Shown here: positions 23,713 through 34,059 of the stretch, piece after piece
How the letters are laid out: each line of letters starts with the position of its first letter
How positions within the stretch are numbered: the first letter of the stretch is position 1
Assembly: GCF_964355755.1 (NCBI RefSeq)
Contig: NC_092673.1
Span: 23,749,001-23,813,000, forward strand
DNA length: 64,000 nt
Reading direction: 5' to 3'
DNA from: Antedon mediterranea
Taxonomy: Eukaryota > Echinodermata > Crinoidea > Comatulida > Antedonidae
The notes under the pieces: model-generated
What the model was told of the DNA's origin: nothing
What the model saw: the letters and a program-made list of their open reading frames with translations, nothing else
Database searches by the model: none
Program-made: the position numbers and the translations under genes

Positions 23713-24243
23713 ATGCCGTCTAATAAGGTTCTAGTTAACTTTTGCCCAGTGCAAGACCTTTATGGAGTCCCTAATGTAGGGAAGAAACGGGCAACTAGAA
23801 TAGTTAAATGGCGGGCTACCCATGGCAACATTACGTCCTCTAATATTCACCAGATACACGAAGTAGCCGGTACAACCAGGTTAGTTGACTACCTGGATTT
23901 TCAACCGAATCCGAGTTTAGGTGGAGGCGTAGGCCAGATGATTGATAATGTGGCACCTCTAGTGGAAAAACAGAATAGAGCGGCCAGAAGGGGGTCGCAG
24001 GTGTCACAACCTGTAGATATGGAAGGGGCATACCTGGTGCAAAATGACGGGGGCCATAGTACCACGTCCTCTCATCGCCTCAGGCTACTCCTTTATTAGA
24101 CGTACCAGGTACGTATTATACTGCAGGACCTGCTAGTGATCCTCGCTATCTCGAAGGTGGGCTTAGGGCTTATATGCCGTCCACCTCCGCTGGGCGTTCT
24201 GACCAGACGTAGGAGCTACATCAGAAAGCCATCTCCAATAACC
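23713..24243 (+). pseudogene. gag N-terminal segment with helix-hairpin-helix motif
   Basis: The ATG at 23713 opens a 128-codon frame. Residues about 7-45 fit a helix-hairpin-helix fold: an N-terminal helix, then the hairpin GVPNVGKKRATRIVKWR, then a second helix start (GNITSSNIHQIHEV). Such motifs bind DNA or RNA backbone non-specifically, so a nucleic-acid role in the particle is plausible but inferred. The frame is lost near 24099. The remaining gag-like sequence up to the MITE at 24247 carries stops. It sits directly upstream of gag core, which supports its being the element's first domain and not a host gene. Confidence 0.6.
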
Positions 24244-24246
24244 TTA

Positions 24247-25012
24247 GGTCGTGTTTATACAACACCCTAAATTTGAACACGGCTTTAATTTTTAGCGTGT
24301 TGTTCGGACCGAGGTCAACCCACCTTAACGTTTGCTGTTATACTAGAAATCACGATACCATGTTATACCGGAAGTTTCATCAACACGCAATGCATGCTAG
24401 GATAAAAGGTCAAATCGTTGATCGCGCTTGAATTGTCTGAGTTGTCAACAATCATCGTCGCCTCCTCGCTGTCCGATGTATTCGCGCGGTTTTTACCATT
24501 TTCATTATATTGTATTCGTTCACGTTTGCATTGTTGTTTATTTTGTTCTCGGTTCATTTAAATTAATAAAAGTTATTTTAAGGGTTTCATTGTTTCATCT
24601 ATACACTATGCCCGACACTATGGAAGAAGATGCCATTTTTGCGATGTTATTTTTTTTATTCTGTTTGGAGTGGGAAACGATAGAGGCCTACTACCACTAC
24701 GAGTTGGCCCCACTAGGCTAGGCGTAAGACGTGGTAGGAGGATGATTGCTGGCAGCGAAGCAGCAATAAATGGGCCCAATCTTGTTAGCAATGATTGATA
24801 TTACGACCTGTTTTAACGAGAGGTCAAAATATACCCTGAGGACACTTCCAACACGGTAACGGCGACCGGGAATCCACCAAATTTTAGGATTCAGCCAAGT
24901 AGCCTTTTTTGCAATTAAAATCTCATTACACGGAATCGCTTTGTTGTTATACAACACACTTTTCGTAGGCGTGTAGAATATGCGTGTAATAGCGTGTTGT
25001 ATAAACGCGCCC
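24247..25012. mobile_element. Harbinger-type MITE inserted in gag
   Basis: Inverted ends GGTCGTGTTTATACAACAC (left) and GTGTTGTATAAACGCGCCC (right), flanked on both sides by TTA (24244-24246 and 25013-25015), the classic 3-bp duplication of PIF/Harbinger elements. It is 766 bp. An open frame at about 24608-24721 begins MPDTMEEDAIFAMLFFLFCL, which could be a remnant of a transposase N-terminus. No DDE region follows, so the element is non-autonomous. It interrupts the gag gene of the gypsy element and is therefore younger than that insertion. Confidence 0.85.
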
Positions 25013-25015
25013 TTA

Positions 25016-25990
25016 GACTCGTGTTTTAGCTCTAGGGAGGACGAGGAGGAAAGACTCCCCAGGAGACTATCTAAAAACGCTAAGTCTAAAACTAGGGCTC
25101 TCCGGCGATCTCCATCGACCAACGATAGTGACCTTAGTAGGGATGGTACTGATACTGATAGTAGCAGGAGTCGGATAGACATAGTGCATGCAGGGGCTAG
25201 GACAGCAGTGGAGTGTCTCAGGACCACCCCGAGAATCAGGCACTATGAAGGCCGGCAGGGTCTTTTAGAATGTAAGAGAATGCGTAAAAAAGATATACCT
25301 AGGTCTCTAACGTTTAGGGGGAGGGGAGACAACTGGTCCTTTTTTAAGCGACGATTGGCTTTATTTATAGATGAGCAGGAACTCACAAACCGTGAAAGTA
25401 AGGACGTCCTTACTTGGTGTTTAGATGGGGCGGCGGCTGAGTTCTATGTGAATCTAATAGAAATGGACGCTGATATGGGCTTTAGGCGGATCATTAGAGC
25501 TTTCAACCGACGCTTTAATGAGGACGAGCTCCCCGCGGTCCTCCAAGCTGAATTAGAGACTGCTATGTAAAATGAGGGGGAGACTATAGAGGAATGGGGA
25601 GATAGAGTGCTAACCCTGACTAGGAAGGCGTTGAAGGATTTGCCTAAGGAGTGGATCCAGGAGCAAGCCTCCGGAACCCGCACCTACTGGCGGCCAGAAC
25701 CAGCCTGATCACCAACCAACAATACTCCTACTACGGAGGCCCGTTTGGCCGCTGTGGAGAGTAATTTCCAGACGTTGAATACCAATCTGGGACGGGTGAA
25801 GAGCACCGTGAACACGGAGATTGCCGCCATACGGGATCAATTGGATCAGCTCATGCGTTTCATGAGACCAGGCGAACTAGCTTGCTTTGAATGTAAGGAG
25901 GTGGGACATTTCCGCAGGGATTGTCCGAGGTTAGCGAGCCGTTTGCGTCAGGTTAGTGGCAATGAGCAGGATCCGTTAAACGAGTAAGGG
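25016..25990 (+). pseudogene. Ty3/gypsy gag core and CCHC zinc knuckle
   Basis: The frame runs on from the MITE border and contains a capsid-like helical region (SLTFRGRGDNWSFFKRRLAL, then LTWCLDGAAAEFYVNL), with the typical EEWGDRVLTL segment downstream. In-frame stops lie at 25568-25570 and about 25706. After a coiled-coil-like stretch (IAAIRDQLDQLMRFM), a CCHC knuckle CFECKEVGHFRRDCP (C-x2-C-x4-H-x4-C, about 25884-25928) follows in the same frame. It is the nucleocapsid motif that binds retroelement RNA. The gene ends with TAA near 25985. Confidence 0.85.
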
Positions 25991-26076
25991 TTGGGTCAGA
26001 GGGCCGACGACCTAACCCGGTTCCGGAAGCAGGCCAGGAAGATGATGGCTCGTCAACTATCTCCCAGCTGGGCCCG

Positions 26077-26709
26077 ATGGCCAAGCCTGCAAATACAGAA
26101 GAGGTAGCACCGGATCCTGTCATCGAGCCATCTACAATTATCTCGGAGCTGATTGAATCATCTACACCGGGGACAACCAAAACTGAAGAGACTCAAACTC
26201 GGATGGTTATCAACAGGGTGAAATCGTTGAATGCGTTGCATGCAACTGCTTTTGTAAACGGTACAAAAATTGACGCAGTCGTGGACACTGCAGCGGATTT
26301 TACTATACTATCCGATAAGGTTTATTAAAGTCTAGATCCGGCACCACCTGTGGTGTCCACCCTGTCCTTTACTTTGGCAGGAAGGGGGACATCTATGCCA
26401 GGTTCGAAGGTGGGGCCTCTACAGTTTACATTGGGAACCAAAGAGTACCAGGAATTCTTTTATGTTACCCCCATCAACGACGATATGCTCTTGGGCGGGG
26501 ATTTCCTTCATCCACAGGGAGCCGTTATCGATTGTGGAAATTTTCTTCTGGCAATTGGGGGCAGTGCCATATCTCTAAGAGGGGATTCACCGGTAGAACC
26601 TAGGGTTGCCCAGGTAACAGTGGCTAAACGGAGAGTAATCCCTCCTCACTCAGCCGCTCATGTTAAATGCAAACTTGTGACAATTTATCAATGCCTGATT
26701 TCTTTATAG
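26077..26709 (+). pseudogene. Ty3/gypsy aspartic protease region
   Basis: Contains AFVNGTKIDAVVDTAADFTI, where the active-site triplet expected as DTG/DSG reads DTA. The flap and the second hydrophobic block follow (YVTPINDDMLLGGDFL, then GAVIDCG). A stop at 26326-26328 splits the domain, and both halves stay in the same frame. Another frame change near 26690 connects to RT. Altered active site plus stop make it inactive as read. Position between zinc knuckle and RT confirms identity. Confidence 0.8.
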
Positions 26710-28313
26710 AGCCAGTTTCAACTACTGACGATGTGGCGATACCGGCGACTTTACATCTACGCACTGATGCGCCATGCATCTGTGTCATCAACACATCTGA
26801 CCACTACCTCACTATGAAAAAGGGTAGACAGATAGGTACGGCAAGTGAAGCTGAAGGGGTGAGTGTGTTCAAGACGGAGGCGACTCCGACCGATAATGCT
26901 TTGTTGAACCAAGCGGACGATGACGGTAACCAACCCGAGGGGGTGCCGGTGCACCTAGTGGGCATGTTGGACTCTTCGAGATCTAATCTCTCAAGTGAAG
27001 AGGCTGACGCGCTCACTAAGCTATTGGTTGATTACCAGGATGTCTTCGCCGCTCATCAATTCGACATTGGCACCTTTGGTGATATTGAACACAGCATCGA
27101 CACTGGAGATGCCTCACCGATCAGGCAACGGCTCCACCATACTCCTCTGCGCTTTGTGGAGGAGGAAGAGAAGGAGATAAGGAAGATGTTGGAGGCTGGT
27201 ATTATTCAACCGTCCATGTCCGAGTGGGCATCACCGCCTGTGTTGGTCCGGAAGCGCGATGGTTCTGTGTGTTTTTGCATTGACTATAGGGCTCTTACCA
27301 ACATCACTACTAAAGATGCGTATCCATTACCTCTGATTCGTGATTGCCTGGACACACTGTCGGGGAATATCTTGTTTTCTAAACTGGACACGATTTGGGG
27401 GTACTGGCAGATTAAGATGAAGGATGAAGACCGTAAGAAGACAGCGTTTATCACCAAGGATGGCCTGTATGAATTCGTGAAAATGCCATTTGGTCTTATC
27501 AATTGTCCTGCAACCTTCTCCCGTGCCATGGGTTTGGTGCTGCGGGGATTGGCGTGGGATACTGTATTGGCATTTCTCGATGACATTGTCGTGCTAGGTA
27601 AAACGTTCGAAGATCATCTCAGCTCATCATTTCGTATTAACAACTTTAAACTTAAACCTAAAAAGTGTGATTTCTTTCAGAAACAGGTTGAATTTTTAGG
27701 GCGAATCGTTGGGGAGGATACGGTGGCGGTGTCCGATTCGGATATAAAGGCTGTTCAAGACTGGCCGACACCTACCAATCTGAGAGAAGTACAGCAGTTC
27801 TTGGGGTTGGCTAACTACCATAGACAGTTCACTGGGAGGGGGGAGGAACAACAACAAGCGTTCACCGGCTTGAAAGCTGCTCTCGTTCAACCTCCTCTAC
27901 TCGCCTTGCCGAACGGGACTGATGAATTTATTCTGGATGTCGACGCTTCAGATCAAGCGCTAGGAGGCGAGCTGCTCCAGGTGCAGGAAGGTAAGGAGAA
28001 GGTAATTGCATATGCAAGTGCCCGTCTAACTCATGATGAACAACGGAACTATTGCACTACACGCAAGGAGTCGCTGGCAATTGTGTTCATGACAAGGCAT
28101 TTTAGGCACTACCTTCTAGGCAGACCTTTTAGAGTGCGGACTGATCACAACAGCCTGACCTGGCTCCTCAACTTCAAGCAACCACAGGGGCAACTCGCTC
28201 GGTGGATCGAGGAGCTGAGCCGGTACCACCTGCTGATTGAACACCGCCGAGGACAACACCATGGCAACGGCGATGCTCTTTCTCGCCGACCAGAAACGCA
28301 TGACAGGCAGTAG
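26667..28313 (+). pseudogene. Ty3/gypsy reverse transcriptase-RNase H
   Basis: A 548-codon open frame. RT blocks: VLVRKRDGSVCFCIDYRALT (about residue 192), KLDTIWGYWQI (239), VKMPFGLINCPATF (271) and the catalytic FLDDIVV (303). The thumb/connection is present as QFLGLANYHRQF (377). RNase H shows ILDVDASD (422), ESLAIV (468) and RTDHNSL (491), and ends near HHGNGDALSRRP. Two places are shorter than the family pattern: just after FEDHL (about 317) and after NYHRQF (about 388, where the segment before GEEQQQAF is mostly missing). These in-frame deletions fall in otherwise conserved RT connection sequence. The frame closes at 28311-28313 and integrase does not follow directly. Confidence 0.9.
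28066..28124 (+). repeat. 59-bp duplicated segment, copy 1 (within RNase H)
   Basis: Identical to 28456-28514. Here it is part of the RNase H reading frame, so this is the source copy. Confidence 0.95.
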
Positions 28314-28550
28314 CCACGAGCGGCCTGCGCTTGAAGGGCTGTTCGTACTGTCAACGAGCAGATGCAAGATGGTCAGCGTTCCAGGATGAAGTGGACGACG
28401 TTGTGCCCATCGCCCACGTACACCAGGTAGCTGTGGACCACCCGGGGGGTACTCCAGGAGTCGCTGGCAATTGTGTTCATGACAAGGCATTTTAGGCACT
28501 ACCTTCTAGGCAGAAGGTCGTCCTGGTATTATTACTAATGTTATTAGTTC
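28314..28550. other. Rearranged junction between RNase H and integrase tail
   Basis: This stretch replaces most of integrase. It includes the second identical 59-bp copy (28456-28514) of RNase H sequence and then an AT-rich filler (about 28525-28560) ending in a splice-acceptor-like ttgtttatgcag. The identical duplicate suggests template switching or microhomology-mediated repair when the integrase core was lost. Confidence 0.7.
28456..28514 (+). repeat. 59-bp duplicated segment, copy 2
   Basis: Exact copy of 28066-28124, out of context, 390 bp downstream. Confidence 0.95.
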
Positions 28551-28556
28551 TTGTTT

Positions 28557-28859
28557 ATGCAGGTGCAGCTGAGGAACAAGACGGTGGTTTTAAATCATGA
28601 CAAGCTGAAGCCCTGTCGGGATCGACAACTTCCTAAATGGCTGGCTGATTTTAATTTACATTCTCTTTCTTCACCTAGAGATCCGGATGCGGGACCGTTG
28701 TATTGTCTATGTCGCCAGCCCTGGGCCGGCTCATTTATGATACAATGTGACTATTGCGAGGTGTGGTACCACGGTGCATGTGTGAATATTGCACCATCTG
28801 AGGCCTTGGACATCGACTTTTATCGATGTGCGGACTGCAAGTCCTCGGTTAACAATTAA
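28557..28859 (+). pseudogene. Integrase C-terminal tail fused to a PHD finger
   Basis: The first about 30 residues (QLRNKTVVLNHDKLKPCRDR) match the end of Ty3/gypsy integrases, where a small beta-barrel finishes with hydrophobic-V-x-H-D-x-LK-P. Then comes a complete C4HC3 PHD finger, numbering from the TTG codon at 28551: C52-x-C54-x11-C66-x2-C69-x4-H74-x2-C77-x15-C93-x2-C96. It has the H3K4me3-reader style pattern YCLCR...FMIQCD...VWYHGACV. The cage-type residues Tyr51, Met63 and Trp72 are present. Known relatives of this PHD subtype bind trimethylated H3K4. Targeting of integration to active promoters is inference. The integrase zinc and catalytic domains are missing upstream. Confidence 0.85.
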
Positions 28860-28865
28860 GTGCTC

Positions 28866-28890
28866 GCGTTTATCTTCTCCTCTCTCAGGT
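28866..28890 (+). promoter_or_regulatory. Splice-acceptor-like site before the TatD-like ORF
   Basis: A pyrimidine-rich run (cgtttatcttctcctctctcag) ends at 28888, two bases before the ATG at 28891. It suggests that the downstream ORF was expressed from a spliced RNA, as env-like third ORFs of retroelements are. The donor is not identified. Confidence 0.45.
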
Positions 28891-30418
28891 ATGGACCAGT
28901 TACCGTTCGCTGACGGAAGTGAGACGGAGGTTTCCGAAATGGAGGAAGATGTGCTCCTGGCTAGCCCGGGTGCGCGGGAGGAATTGACCCCGAAAGAGGA
29001 AGCGGTGGCTGGGGATACGGGAGGGGCTTGCCCGGTGGCGAGCACCCCAGCCAAGCAGAAACCAACATGCCATCTGGGATGTGGTCGAGTGGCCAACATG
29101 CGGGTCCGCGCCACGAAGATGCATGCTCCGGTGTGTTTTCGACCACTGGAACGAAGTTCTTGGCGGAGGGCACGAGTGCAGTGGCGGGCACTCACCAGCT
29201 TGGCGACGGAGGGCCTTGGTAAAGGCAAGACACCGGAGGACTTGAGGTGTCTCCTGAACGTCCAGCACCTAATGGGGGATGGCACTGACGTCCTACCTCC
29301 GGATAGGAAAACTCGTGGTGCCATCCTTATGCTGACACGGGTGATTGGAGGAAGGAGGCCCCCGCCTCTCACGATAGCTCCGATTATCAGTCACCCATCG
29401 GCTCTCATACACTGGCGCTGTGTGATTGCTCTCATCGCTTCTTTTGGTGAAGAGCTGTTGAAGGAGTGTGGTCGTCGGGCTGATGAGAAGGATCCGGCGG
29501 GGGACCAGACCGCCAAAAAGCCGACGAAGAGGAAAGCCGCAGGTAGAGAGCATGGAGAGCGACCGACCAAGCGTGATGCCCCGGCACCGAAGGATGGTAG
29601 ATCAGTGGCGGCGTCGGGTACATCGGCCTCGCTTGGTTCGGCGCCCAAAGTGTTTGATGCCTGTTTCCATCTGGACCGGTTGCAGAGGGACCTGCAACTT
29701 TCCCGACGAGGGGACCTCTGGGACGTGGAGCGAGCGGTGCGGGTGGGAAGTGGAACACAGCCTGTGGAAGTGGTAGGCGGGATTGCCCTGTTTGGCGATC
29801 CAACCACTTACCCCACCGAGCGGGAGATTGGCGGATTGACGAGGAACGGCTCTGTGGTGGGTTTGGGAGTGGCTCCTGGCTACTCGCCGACAACGGTTCA
29901 ATTCGATAGGCTTCTGGCCCTAGCCCGAACTCGAGATGTTCGAGTATTCTGGAGAGTGGGGTTGGACCATTCGGCCCCGCCTACGGATTGGCCGAGACAA
30001 GATCAGCTGCTAAAGACGGTGTTGGGTCGTTGCTTGGACGGCCGCCACCACCGCATCATGTGTCTTGAAATTTCTGGCGTTCAAGGCGATGTCACTGGGG
30101 AGGAGTGCTACTATCGTGTCTTGGACATCCTACGTCTAAGTCGCGTGTTGAAGGAACAGCGGCTGCTTCTGGCAGACTACGCTTTCACGGAAGCCGTAGC
30201 GACCGCCTACCTCCGGTATTTCCCCAGGACATACTTTAGCGTGACCAGCCGAGTGATTGCTGATGGGGTCCAACGAACCGGACTATCCTCCTGCCGGATA
30301 CCCAGTCGGAGCACCTCATCTGTTGGGGGCGACCGCCGTCGCCGTGGGACAGGTGCTCGACAAGAGCCCCATGCAGGTCATTGATCTGACATGGAAGAAC
30401 GGTCGAGATCTCCTTTGA
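28891..30418 (+). pseudogene. Zinc finger plus TatD-like protein carried by the gypsy element
   Basis: The frame has 497 codons from the ATG at 28891. In order: an acidic N-terminus; a C-x3-C...H-x3-C zinc finger (C60, C64, H78, C82); a helical region; a basic, lysine-rich linker (about 205-235, nuclear-localisation-like); then a TatD-type metal-dependent hydrolase barrel from about residue 255 (FDACFHLDR, VVGLGVAPGYSP, RVGLDH, QDQLLKTVLG). TatD proteins are Mg-dependent 3'-5' DNases. Here the ligands look lost: the HxH pair reads C-x-H, the GE before GLD is WR, and the next HC position reads CL. A frame change near 30265 moves the C-terminal part (GYPVGAPHLLG to NGRDLL) into the +1 frame, ending at 30416-30418. 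It is either a pseudo-enzyme or simply decayed. Confidence 0.65.
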
Positions 30419-30936
30419 GCCCCTGGCTCACCCACAACCAGAAGTTTTCAGTTTTGCCAGAAATGTTCCGTTTCAAAAGAAAATAGGTCCGTTTTACATT
30501 TATTTTCATTTATATCTTTCAGGTATCCAGGGAAGCGGAAGACGGTGCTACAGGCATGTCCCACGGCCAGTGACTACCTGAAGAGATCGTTGGGAGCGGT
30601 CTACATAGCTACGGGTATCGGGTATTTCTCACGTACGCAAATCACCCGGTTCACCTCCGAGGTGGATCCAGGACGGGGTGCCCGCTTTTCAAACACGGGA
30701 GGAGTGTTGTGAATGGCGCCCGCTGGGTAAACAGACCACCCCTCCGACCGGACGAGGGCGTCTCCCCGATAGCTTGATTTGCATACAGGGGGTATGCAGA
30801 TGTTAACGTGGGACCTCGACGCCGCCCGAACCGGTCTATTCGAAGCAGGGAACCAAGCAAACAAGACGGAAGACCGATTATATATATTGACTTGGACTTG
30901 CTCATTTATTTATTTTTTAATTATTTATTTATTCAA
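30419..30936 (+). other. 3' end of the gypsy element, possible LTR
   Basis: GC-rich sequence without a gene. A purine-rich tract followed by TG (about 30699-30712, gggaggagtgttgtg) could be the polypurine tract and LTR start. A second acceptor-like tttatatctttcag ends near 30523. An A/T-rich run (tatttatttttta) near 30905-30940 may be near the element's end. I could not verify the LTR against a 5' copy. Confidence 0.35.
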
Positions 30937-31050
30937 GGGATATTCAGTGTGGTTGATGTATTTTGACTTTTCATCAGCTTTTAATACAATTTTTTTCTTT
31001 TCCGATACCCTCTATACAAAAAGGATCAGAAATGCCCTTTCTGACCTTTG
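30937..31050 (+). pseudogene. Small reverse transcriptase scrap (non-LTR type)
   Basis: The frame reads WLMYFDFSSAFNTI, resembling the (F/L)-x-DFSSAF(N/D)TI block around the first catalytic Asp of CR1/Rex-type reverse transcriptases. Only this block is recognisable, and the sequence on each side is unrelated. Confidence 0.35.
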
Positions 31051-31330
31051 ACCCACATACCAGGGCATCTTCATATCTCTGTAAGTACTGGTCGTAGAAA
31101 AATTACAGGAAAGTATGTTTTTGACCTTTGACCTATTTTATTGTATATTTTCGTATGTTCGTATCTTAGTAACCAGTGGGCGTAGATGAGCGTTATTTGC
31201 GTCAAACTACTCATAAGGTCAATGTTTATATTAGTTCTAATGGAAAAGATTCGTGTAAAATGACCGGAAGTCATTATTTTGACCTTTGACACATATTCAT
31301 TATTTTAGATTTCTCAGTAAATACATTTTT

Positions 31331-32098
31331 AGTCGCGTGGAAGCGACTCTATAGTTCACTATGTCGGTCGGTCGGTCTGTCTGTCTGTCTGTCGGTCTGT
31401 CTGTCGGTCTGTCTGTCGGTCCGGTATCACTATGCGTTTTATCGCTTTCTGACCTTATCTTGATATCAGTTTAATCTAGCTAGGTCAATTTTTCACAGTA
31501 TATTCCTTATGGCCAGGAATCAATGTGGTTATGTTTTCACGGTGCGCAATAAAAAATTACGCGGTCTACGCATGATTTAACGAAATCACGTTTGTAATCA
31601 TATCTTCACAACCATGAATCACAATTAAATAAAATTTGGTACTCATAAATTTCAGGGCATAAATCATCATATGGCAATACAATTACGTGCGTAGCGCATG
31701 TAACGCATGCGTACGCGCGCTTAACATTTTCAAAATTTATTTTCGATGAAATAAGAGTACATTTCAGGCAATTTTAAGCGTTTACAAAATTGCCATGAGT
31801 GCGCATATTTTTGCACGCGCATTGCGCGTTAAATGTTATTGCGCACTCTTTTGCCCGATTTCTGTTTTCTTGACTTACTTTTCAACTCGAAATTACGTTA
31901 TACGAGCACGTCGAAAGTGACAGGCTACGCACGTGTAAATTAAAAAAAAATAAATGTTTTTAAACATTTCAACATTTTTAAACATGTTCAGTAATTTCGG
32001 TCAGTATAGTTCACTATGTCGGTCGGTCGGTCTCTCTGTCTGTCGGTCTGTCTGTCTGTCTGTCGGTCCGGTATCACTATGCATTGTAGCACGCGATT
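31331..32098 (+). mobile_element. Hairpin-ended repeat (AGTCGCGTG family), copy 1
   Basis: It starts with the hairpin AGTCGCGTGGAAGCGACT and ends GCACGCGATTT, an inverted echo of the start. Two internal direct repeats begin 'tatagttcactatgtcggtc', each followed by a GTCG/GTCT microsatellite and 'ggtccggtatcactatgc'. The middle is rich in gcgcgc/gcgtag motifs. It is near identical to 42996-43772. No coding capacity. It sits inside the left arm of the FEN1-like element. Confidence 0.8.
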
Positions 32099-32401
32099 TA
32101 ATGGCTGTTGGCCTTGTTTATATCTCAGTAACCACTAAGCACAACTTCGTCAATTTTGTGTCAAAAGATTCAGAAGACTCTTACAGTATTTATATTCACT
32201 ATATTAAAAAATGGATAGAAACTATGTTTTTGACTTTTGACCTATTATACCAGTATATTTGTTTATATTTACTCTAATGAAAACAAATGCAAATGTACAA
32301 AATAACCGAAAATCATTATTTTGACCGTTAACATTTTCTAGTCGTGTCATGAATAAATCTCGGGTCTCGAGTATAACATTTTAAATTTGACCAAATAATA
32401 A

Positions 32402-34059
32402 GTGCGGCGATCTGACAGACGTTGGGCTGGAATATCAACTGATTTTGCCATAGAACAGTGTTTTATGCGTAGCATAAAAACAAGAGGAGGTCTAACAAGA
32501 GGGCGAGGATTAACAGAAATTCAACGACTTGTCTGGGTCCTTTCAACTCCAGTCTGCGCCAAGATCAATCATTCAATGCAAGACTTCACTAACGTTTTGT
32601 ATACTACCAGTGAACAACATAAAGAAACAAACAAACAAATTGTACAATCAATGACAAACCAAAAGGTCGCCGACTACACATTTCGGAAAAAGAGCCAATC
32701 CATTACAATGAACTCTAAAAGCGCCTTGAAGATAAAAGATGATGTGGTCAATGTAGATCCTTTACTTCTATTTCAACGACTTGTAACTGCCGGCACAAGA
32801 TGCGATAATGTATCAGATATATTTAGATTCACCAGATATGATGAGGTCTGCAAATAAAGCTAGTTTAGCTGATAGTTTGTTGTCAACAGCAATCGAGGTT
32901 GCTCCAGAACCTCCTGATCAAATTCAGTACGTCTTAGATGGAGGAGCACTACTTCATAAAATTCCATGGACAAGAGGGGCTTCAGGGGTGACATTATGAG
33001 AGTATACACTAAATATGTTTCTCACAAATATGGAAAACCCATTGTTGTTTTTGATGGGTACGATAACTCACTAAGTACAAAAGACTGTACACATACAAGG
33101 AGAAGTGGTGGTGTCAAACGTTCAAAACAAACAAAGATTCATTAAGATTTTGGGAAATAGTCTTGAAAAAGAAGGTTGTACTGTTCACCACGCAGAAGCT
33201 GACGCTGACTATCTTGTGTCGAAGATGGCTCTGTCCTGTGCAGAACAAATAGGCACGGTTGTCATCGCAGATGATACAGATATCCTGGTCCTCCTTATCC
33301 ACCATGGTGGTCACACCAAACATAATGTATGGTTCAAGCCAAACCAAAGGAAAGAAACTAAAAAGGTGCAACGATGTTGGAACATTGCGGCAACAAGACT
33401 TGACCTTGGCAGCGATGTTTGTAAATAATTATATCCTATTTTGTCACACGTTCCTTGGATGTGACACGACATCGCGATTTTTTGGTATTGGGAAAATCAA
33501 AGCAGTAACTAAAGTAAGAAGTGACTGTTTCTTTTCTGAACAAGCCAAAGTGTTTATGACTTGTAAGGCAAACAGACAGGAGGTAATTGCAGCGGGTAAT
33601 AACGCCATTTTGTCTTTGTATGGTAGCAGCGATAATGAAAACCTAGATGAATTGAGGTTTCGTAAATTTCATGAAAAGACAACATGCAGTACTAAAGCAG
33701 TTCATCCACGTTCTTTACCCCCAACGGCATCAGCGGCAAAAAATCATAGTCTAAGGGTGTACCAACAAGTTCAAGTTTGGCTTGGAAATGAAGAAAATGT
33801 ACCTCCAGATAAATATGGATGGAAGATCAGCCAAGGCAGGATGATACCATATTTGACGGACAACCCCCCAGCACCACAATTGCTCCTACAAATCATAAGA
33901 TGCAAATGCAAAACAGGCTACTATAATATGAAATGCAGCTGTAGGAACAATGGATTAGATTGCTCCATGGCATGTAGTGAGTGTCGAGGTGTATGCGCAA
34001 ACATTTCACTAGATGATAATGAATATACCGATTCTGAAGATTCAACAATGGGTTTGTAA
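32402..34059 (+). pseudogene. FEN1/XPG-like nuclease fold plus CXC-domain protein, frameshifted
   Basis: The gene is spread over at least four frames (32402-32857, about 32830-32999, about 33000-33150, 33105-33428, and from about 33420 to 34059). Visible blocks: YVLDGGALLHKIPW; KPIVVFDGYDNS (first acidic site of the PIN/FEN1 fold); AEADADYLVSK and VVIADDTDILVLL (XPG-I acidic cluster); HTFLGCDTTSRFFGIGK (helix-hairpin position); and a C-terminal Tesmin/TSO1-like CXC stretch, RCKCKTGYYNMKCSCRNNGL then C-x3-C-x2-C. This combination recurs as multi-copy 'uncharacterised' genes in invertebrates and fish (recalled). Transposon-borne spread is inference from the inverted arms. The frameshifts make this copy non-functional. 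Confidence 0.7.

Larger units (their letters stand above)
23713..30950 (+). mobile_element. Defective Ty3/gypsy element with PHD-finger integrase tail and TatD-like accessory gene
   Basis: Gene order is gag N-terminus (helix-hairpin-helix), gag core, zinc knuckle, protease, RT-RNase H, integrase C-terminus with PHD finger, then a separate TatD-like ORF. Most of integrase is deleted, gag is split by a MITE, and pol has stops, a frame change and two small in-frame deletions. Several coding segments keep the higher GC of the parent element against the AT-rich surroundings. A 3' LTR may begin near 30708 after a purine-rich tract (cgggaggag/tgttgtgaatgg). I cannot find a matching 5' LTR. The region is defective as it stands. 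Confidence 0.85.

Noticed and set aside
28731-29901. Several long minus-strand frames opposite the TatD-like ORF
   Set aside because: GC-rich antisense shadows of the plus-strand gene, with proline/arginine-rich composition and no domain.
31360-31425. CRISPR-like short repeats (GTCGGTCTGTCTGTCT)
   Set aside because: It is a GTCG/GTCT microsatellite inside a dispersed element; no regular spacers, and the genome is eukaryotic.
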